From Nitrospirae bacterium MYbin3 (GTDB lineage Bacteria; Nitrospirota; Thermodesulfovibrionia; Thermodesulfovibrionales; Dissulfurispiraceae), in the NCBI GenBank assembly GCA_002753335.1, contig PEAD01000008.1, positions 37,528-101,527 on the forward strand: a stretch of DNA of 64,000 bases, written 5' to 3'. Below are positions 59,687 through 64,000 of this stretch, piece by piece. Position numbers and translations under genes: made by a program. Every line of letters begins with the position of its first letter. The first letter of the stretch is position 1. The notes beneath the pieces were generated by a model. That model saw only the letters and a list, made by a program, of their open reading frames with translations. It was not told the DNA's origin and ran no database searches.

Positions 59687-61044
59687 ATATTGCGGTTGTA
59701 ATTCTTGCGGCAGGGCTAGGCACTCGGATGAAGTCATCACTGCCTAAGGTTCTGCATAAGGTTTGCGGCAAGCCTATGGTTCGTTTGGTGGCAGAGACGG
59801 CAGCAGGACTGAAGCCTGAAAAAACAATTGTTGTTGTGGGTCCGGAGAGCGAAGGAATAAGGACCGCTCTCTCGGGTTTGCCGATAGAGTTTTGCGTTCA
59901 GAAAAAGCCTTTGGGCACAGGAGATGCGCTAAAGATTGCGAGTGCTTCTCTTGGTGGTTTTGAAGGGGATGTGCTTGTTCTGGGCGGGGATACGCCGCTG
60001 ATTTCGGTTCAGACGCTCAAACTTTTTTTAGCACATCATAAGAAAATGCGCGAAGACATATCTCTTCTTTCTTTCAGGATAACAGGCAGCCACGCTTACG
60101 GAAGGATTATCCGGAAAGGAAACAGGGTTGATGCCATAGTTGAAGACAGAGACGCAAACGAAGAGCAGAAAAAAATCGATGAGGTAAACAGCGGAATTTA
60201 TGCAATAAGACATTCATGCCTCGACCTGATAAAGAAAATAAAAGAAAACAAGGCAAAAGGGGAATACTATCTTACCGACATTGTGAAATTGGCTGTGGAC
60301 AAAGGTTTGCGGGTTGGCGGCCATGCGCTTTCGGACGAACTGGAGCTTTCGGGCATTAACACCAGACATGAGCTTCATGCAGCAGAAAAATTCATGCAGC
60401 AGAAAATCGTATCCGGATGGATGTCCAAAGGGGTTTCCTTTATTGATGCGGGGGCGGTCTTTATCCATCAGAATGTGGAGCTAGAAGCCGATACTCTAAT
60501 CTATCCCAACGTGCATATAGAAGGGAGCACAACAATCGGCCATGGATGCGTGATATATCCGGGCGTAAGAATCGCAAACTGCATAATCGGAAATAATGTG
60601 ACGATAAAAGACTCAACTGTTATCGAAGATTCTACTGTCATGAACGGCGCCGCTGTAGGGCCCTTCGCACATATAAGGCCCAAGTCCGTAATCGGGGCTT
60701 CGGTTAAAGTGGGCAACTTTGTCGAAATAAAAAAAACAGTTTTAGGCGAGGGCACAAAAGCCTCACATCTCAGCTATCTTGGTGACGCAGAAATAGGAAA
60801 GAATGTTAACATTGGTGCAGGCACTATAACTTGCAACTATGACGGCAAAAACAAGAACAAGACGATTATTGAAGACAATGTTTTTATAGGCAGCGACACT
60901 CAGCTCATCGCTCCGGTGACCGTAAAAAAAGGCTCTTATGTTGGAGCGGGCTCAACCATAACCAAGGACGTTCCGGCCGAATCTCTTGCTGTGAGCAGAG
61001 CTGACCAGCGAATTATTCATGGATGGGCAAAAAAGAAAAAATAG
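59683..61044 (+). CDS. glmU: bifunctional GlcNAc-1-phosphate uridyltransferase / glucosamine-1-phosphate acetyltransferase
   Basis: Two last steps to UDP-GlcNAc for peptidoglycan and LPS. The pyrophosphorylase domain (about 1-230) shows LAAGLGTRMKSSLPKVLH at 8-25, QKKPLGTGDAL near 72 and LVLGGDTPLIS near 100. The acetyltransferase half (about 250-453) is a left-handed beta-helix of hexapeptide repeats, with GPFAHIRPKSVIGASVKVGN, KASHLSYLGDAEIG, NIGAGTITCNYDG and GSDTQLIAPVTV. Length of 453 residues is usual. glmS follows after 63 bases. Confidence 0.96.
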   Translation: MNIAVVILAAGLGTRMKSSLPKVLHKVCGKPMVRLVAETAAGLKPEKTIVVVGPESEGIRTALSGLPIEFCVQKKPLGTGDALKIASASLGGFEGDVLVLGGDTPLISVQTLKLFLAHHKKMREDISLLSFRITGSHAYGRIIRKGNRVDAIVEDRDANEEQKKIDEVNSGIYAIRHSCLDLIKKIKENKAKGEYYLTDIVKLAVDKGLRVGGHALSDELELSGINTRHELHAAEKFMQQKIVSGWMSKGVSFIDAGAVFIHQNVELEADTLIYPNVHIEGSTTIGHGCVIYPGVRIANCIIGNNVTIKDSTVIEDSTVMNGAAVGPFAHIRPKSVIGASVKVGNFVEIKKTVLGEGTKASHLSYLGDAEIGKNVNIGAGTITCNYDGKNKNKTIIEDNVFIGSDTQLIAPVTVKKGSYVGAGSTITKDVPAESLAVSRADQRIIHGWAKKKK

Positions 61045-61051
61045 CTATCAA

Positions 61052-61107
61052 CGGCGAAAAGCCGCGAAAGGAGAGCAGAGGCTGAACATGGCTGCTGCTT
61101 AAAAATT
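61052..61107 (+). promoter_or_regulatory. glmS leader with hairpin and a four-codon mini-ORF
   Basis: The leader has a CGGC-GAAAA-GCCG hairpin (61052-61064). A mini-ORF follows: ATG at 61088, three GCT codons and a TAA at 61100-61102, with AGAGG six bases before its ATG. The glmS ATG at 61108 has no Shine-Dalgarno sequence of its own and starts five bases after that stop. Reinitiation from the mini-ORF is a possible mode of translation. No glmS ribozyme is recognisable. Confidence 0.4.
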
Positions 61108-62937
61108 ATGTGTGGAATTATAGGCTACATAGGAAACAGAAACGCAATTCCAATAGTAATTGACGGTCTGAAGAGACTCGAGTACCGCGGATACGATTCT
61201 GCCGGCATCGCATATTTTGATTCAGGCATTCTTGAAGTCAAGCGCTGCAAAGGCAAGATACGTGAACTCGAAACAATTATGGATGGGGCTCACGTATCAA
61301 GCACCGTTGCCATGGGCCACACCAGATGGGCCACACACGGAAAACCTTCTGATGAGAATGCCCACCCGCATCGCTCGGGCAGAATAGTTGTCGTGCATAA
61401 TGGCATTATCGAAAACTATGTTGAACTGAAGCACACCCTTCAGTCAGAAGGATATGTTTTTACATCCGAAACCGATACCGAAGTTCTGTGCCATCTTATA
61501 AACAAACATATAAAAACCACTGATACGCTGGAAGATGCGGTGCGCCATACACTTAAAGAGATTAAAGGCGCCTACGCCTTTGCGGTTGTTGATGAGAAGG
61601 AGCAGGATAAAGTTATTGTTGTGAGAAAAGAGAGCCCTCTTGTTATCGGGCTTGGAGACAATGAATTCTTTTTTGCCTCGGATGTGCCAGCATTTCTGAG
61701 CCACTCCAGAGAGGTTATATTTCTCGACAATCATGAAATGGCCCTACTGCACAGAGACGGAGTAATAATTACCGACTTCGAGGGAAATCCTCTAAAGAAG
61801 AATGTGGTTACCATCTCTTGGAACCCATCTATGGCAGAAAAAGGCGGCTACCGCCATTTTATGCTCAAAGAAATTTTCGAACAGCCGCGCGCTGTTGCAG
61901 ATACAATAAGGGGTCGAGCTTACGCCGAAAATGGTGAGATTGCGCTGGATGAATTTGGGTTAACCGCCGACGTCATTAAATCAATAGAAAAGATTTTTAT
62001 AGTTGCCTGCGGCACATCGTATCATTCCGGGCTTGCCGGAAAATATATGATAGAAACCCTTGCCAAGGTGCCGGTAGAGGTTGATATAGCATCAGAGTTT
62101 CGTTATCGAGAGCCGATTGTGGGCAAAAACAGCCTGTTTATCGCTATAACACAATCGGGAGAAACTGCCGATACACTTGCTGCGCTTAGAGAGGCTAAGG
62201 CTCTTGGAGCAAAGACCTTAAGCATTTGCAATGTTATAGGCAGCACAGCTTCTAGAGATTCTGATTTTGTTTTTTATACACATTCAGGACCAGAAATTGG
62301 GGTTGCCTCTACAAAGGCCTTTACAACACAGATGGTTTCGCTTTACATGCTGGCAATCGCATTTGGAAAAATAAATGGTGTGCTTGCTGGCGACAAAGCC
62401 GAAAAGCTTATAGATGATCTTCTTCATCTTCCTGCAAAGATCGAACAGGCGATAGATCTTGACGCCGAAATTACCCTTATCGCCAAAGATCTTTTCAAGG
62501 CAAAAGATTTTCTTTACTTGGGCCGTGGAATTAATTATCCAATAGCCCTTGAAGGTGCGTTAAAGCTCAAAGAAATATCATACATTCATGCCGAAGGATA
62601 CGCTGCAGGAGAGATGAAGCACGGCCCTATCGCCTTGATAGATGAGGATGTGCCGGTTGTTGTGATCGCGCCTTCAGGCAAACTTAACGAAAAGGTGCTG
62701 TCCAATATGGAAGAGGTTAAAAGTCGCGGCGGAATACTCGTTTCTGTGACAACCAATGACTGCAAACCAGCGCAGCAGATGTCCCGCTATTCAATAGCGG
62801 TGCAGAGTTCAAACGAATTCCTGACTCCGGTTATTATGACTATTCCGCTTCAGCTTCTCGCTTATCATATTGCGGTGCTGAGGGGCTGCGATGTTGATCA
62901 ACCTAGAAATTTAGCAAAAAGCGTTACGGTCGAATAG
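61108..62937 (+). CDS. glmS: glutamine-fructose-6-phosphate aminotransferase
   Basis: Makes glucosamine 6-phosphate for UDP-GlcNAc. The glutaminase domain starts MCGIIGYIG, with the nucleophile Cys2, and continues with GHTRWATHGKPSDENAHPH and VVHNGIIENY. The two SIS isomerase domains carry VACGTSYHSGLAGKYM, ITQSGETADTLAAL, STKAFTTQMVSLY and YLGRGINYPIALEGALKLKE. The C-terminus ends DVDQPRNLAKSVTVE. Length of 609 residues is usual. It is the last gene of the glmU operon, and rapZ, which controls glmS in Escherichia coli, is also in this window. Confidence 0.97.
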   Translation: MCGIIGYIGNRNAIPIVIDGLKRLEYRGYDSAGIAYFDSGILEVKRCKGKIRELETIMDGAHVSSTVAMGHTRWATHGKPSDENAHPHRSGRIVVVHNGIIENYVELKHTLQSEGYVFTSETDTEVLCHLINKHIKTTDTLEDAVRHTLKEIKGAYAFAVVDEKEQDKVIVVRKESPLVIGLGDNEFFFASDVPAFLSHSREVIFLDNHEMALLHRDGVIITDFEGNPLKKNVVTISWNPSMAEKGGYRHFMLKEIFEQPRAVADTIRGRAYAENGEIALDEFGLTADVIKSIEKIFIVACGTSYHSGLAGKYMIETLAKVPVEVDIASEFRYREPIVGKNSLFIAITQSGETADTLAALREAKALGAKTLSICNVIGSTASRDSDFVFYTHSGPEIGVASTKAFTTQMVSLYMLAIAFGKINGVLAGDKAEKLIDDLLHLPAKIEQAIDLDAEITLIAKDLFKAKDFLYLGRGINYPIALEGALKLKEISYIHAEGYAAGEMKHGPIALIDEDVPVVVIAPSGKLNEKVLSNMEEVKSRGGILVSVTTNDCKPAQQMSRYSIAVQSSNEFLTPVIMTIPLQLLAYHIAVLRGCDVDQPRNLAKSVTVE

Positions 62938-62952
62938 CTAAATCAGTCTGAT

Positions 62953-63864
62953 TTATTCGTCATTCCTGCCTAGGGCATTGCCTCTGCCATTGCGGCAAAA
63001 TGAAGGCGCAGGCGCTCTTTCTGCAGCATAAATTGCGCATAACGCTTCCTTGGTAATTATGCCTGGATCACCCTTGTCGCCTTTGTCACCCTTAGGTCCC
63101 TGTGCTCCGGTATCACCCTTGGGGCCTTGTGCGCCAGTCAGGCCTTGCGGCCCGGCTGGACCAGTGGCTCCTGCAACACCCTGTATCCCTTGCGGACCAA
63201 TTCCACCTGTATCGCCTTTGTCACCCTTGGGTCCCTGTGGCCCTGTTTCGCCTTGTGATCCTGCAACGCCCTGAGCTCCTGTATCTCCTTTGTCTCCCTT
63301 AATTCCGGGCAGTCCGATAGGCCCCTCTGGACCAGCTGGTCCTTGCGGTCCAGTTGCACCGGTATCTCCCTTTGGACCCGGCAAACCAACAGGTCCTTGT
63401 ATTCCGGGCAATCCCTGCGGTCCCGGTATGCCTTGCGGTCCTGCTGGCCCTGTATCACCTTTGGGGCCAGGCACATCACTTGTTGCGCTCCACAAAGCAT
63501 AGGGTACAACGCCTAACTTGTCTCTTGTTCCAATAACCTTACCATTTGCCTTAACCTCTACCCAAAGCTGCTGCGAAAAATAAGCTGGATTTAGAGGAAT
63601 AGTGTCTCCAAGGAATGTTAAAACGTCATACGTAAAAATATCCAAAAGAATAAATTTGTTCTCATACCATACTTGTCTCCCACCGGTTGCAGCATCCCAC
63701 AAGCTAAACTCAAATAGTACTTTTTGCGGTGTTTGTGTTGAGACTAAAGGATCTGTCCAAGCTTTCTGATACCAAAGCTTTTGTTCCGTTGTTCCAGCGG
63801 TAGCTCCTGTGGTCATGATGCAGAGAAGCAGCACAATAGACAAGTATATAAATATTTTTTTCAT
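62953..63864 (-). CDS. secreted collagen-like protein
   Basis: A 303-residue exported protein. The signal peptide covers residues 1-24 ([18 protein letters not shown]). A globular beta-rich domain spans about 28-130 ([45 protein letters not shown]). Forty-five uninterrupted Gly-X-Y triplets follow at 133-267, for example [19 protein letters not shown], in DNA 63064-63468. A 35-residue C-terminal part with two Cys ends the protein. AGGGAGGA precedes the chosen ATG at 63864. The N-terminal domain resembles that of other exported bacterial collagen-like proteins. A role in surface structure or adhesion is inferred. Transcription converges with glmS. Confidence 0.85.
   Translation of the reverse strand: MKKIFIYLSIVLLLCIMTTGATAGTTEQKLWYQKAWTDPLVSTQTPQKVLFEFSLWDAATGGRQVWYENKFILLDIFTYDVLTFLGDTIPLNPAYFSQQLWVEVKANGKVIGTRDKLGVVPYALWSATSDVPGPKGDTGPAGPQGIPGPQGLPGIQGPVGLPGPKGDTGATGPQGPAGPEGPIGLPGIKGDKGDTGAQGVAGSQGETGPQGPKGDKGDTGGIGPQGIQGVAGATGPAGPQGLTGAQGPKGDTGAQGPKGDKGDKGDPGIITKEALCAIYAAERAPAPSFCRNGRGNALGRNDE
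63064..63468 (-). repeat. collagen-coding tandem repeat region
   Basis: Nine-base units coding for Gly-X-Y repeat imperfectly for 405 bases. Blocks such as GPKGDT and GPQG recur in the same order, which indicates growth by internal duplication. The region is prone to length change and misassembly. Confidence 0.9.
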
Positions 63865-63975
63865 TAATCCTCCCTGGTAGACTAAACGTATTGTCAAAAG
63901 TTCTAAGGCTAAAAGCTTTCAAACCCTTGTCCAGTAATGCATTGCTTTAAATAAACTTGCCTCCCCCTGATTTCA

Positions 63976-64000
63976 GGGTTAAAGTAGTAGCTCTACCAAC
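63976..64000 (-). other. tRNA D-arm-like fragment at the right edge
   Basis: The minus strand begins with GTTGGTAGAGC, which is the standard D-loop and D-stem end of many bacterial tRNAs. However, the next bases do not form an anticodon stem. The rest lies outside the window. It could be a truncated tRNA, an attachment-site remnant, or chance. Confidence 0.2.

Noticed and set aside
61045..61107. glmS ribozyme
   Set aside because: The gap is only 63 bases, too short for the ribozyme core, and none of its conserved helices can be seen.
62940..62954. AAATCA-GTC-TGATTT inverted repeat between glmS and the collagen-like gene
   Set aside because: Six A/T-rich pairs with a three-base loop, partly inside the collagen-like stop codon. 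It is too weak to call a terminator.
63050..63536. Plus-strand Pro/Gly-rich frames opposite the collagen-like gene
   Set aside because: They are mirror images of the Gly-X-Y repeat on the other strand and have no start signals.

Overview
The window reads as a contiguous chromosomal segment from a Gram-negative, anaerobic or microaerophilic bacterium. Outer-membrane biogenesis is present (lptC-lptA-lptB and an LpxL/HtrB acyltransferase). Two enzymes of the futalosine menaquinone route are encoded (mqnA, mqnB), along with the DapL variant of lysine/peptidoglycan precursor synthesis, class I two-subunit fumarase, SelA and RtcB. Gene strings such as yicC-remA-gmk-rpoZ-coaBC, pepP-efp-accB-accC and lptCAB-rpoN-hpf-rapZ resemble the order seen in Deltaproteobacteria (Desulfuromonadota-like) and Nitrospirota-like lineages. 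The sequence alone does not settle the phylum. No prophage, insertion sequence, CRISPR array, rRNA or complete tRNA is visible, and no gap between genes exceeds about 225 bases.

Layout. 89-8753 (-) is a long, mostly overlapping housekeeping operon: DUF167, yicC, remA, gmk, rpoZ, coaBC, a TPR protein, pepP, efp, accB, accC and thiE. 8793-10763 (-) is a chemoreceptor with two zinc-binding CZB domains. It is divergent from 10802-17618 (+), which holds PilZ-HD-GYP, tlyA, wrbA, a DEDDh nuclease, xerD, an HD phosphohydrolase and lpxL, followed by a single-domain response regulator. 18082-28289 (-) holds a CBS/PAS/GGDEF protein behind fumarase subunits, a haem-motif hybrid histidine kinase, mqnA and rtcB. 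28468-39065 (+) holds a TPR protein, pgsA, a DUF512 radical-SAM protein, aroE, the lptCAB-rpoN-hpf-rapZ-cysteine desulfurase run and an exported SxxK hydrolase. 39123-43267 (-) is purA, serA and a class V aminotransferase. 43491-51826 (+) is selA, a histidine kinase/NtrC pair, two small exported proteins, dapL, folK, yjbQ and a MinD-like ATPase. 51833-56905 (-) is a PilB/GspE ATPase, a 28-residue peptide gene, an ABC-2 exporter and a MazF/antitoxin pair. 57020-62937 (+) is osmC, mqnB, yebC, a DUF502 protein, glmU and glmS. The right end is a secreted collagen-like protein (-).

How parts connect. The strongest regulatory reading concerns sigma-54. The rpoN gene sits in an operon whose upstream region carries a near-consensus -24/-12 element. 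A second consensus -24/-12 element lies directly behind an NtrC-type activator gene and drives a small, extremely Lys/Ala-rich exported protein. Cyclic-di-GMP is a second theme: PilZ-HD-GYP, a GGDEF protein with an I-site, and a PilB-like ATPase with two complete MshEN motifs. Two small genes, a 52-residue four-Cys protein and a 28-residue Lys/Cys peptide, converge on one strong bidirectional terminator. The peptide gene lies directly downstream of an ABC exporter.

Limits: all family assignments come from motifs read by eye. Promoters and start sites are predictions.
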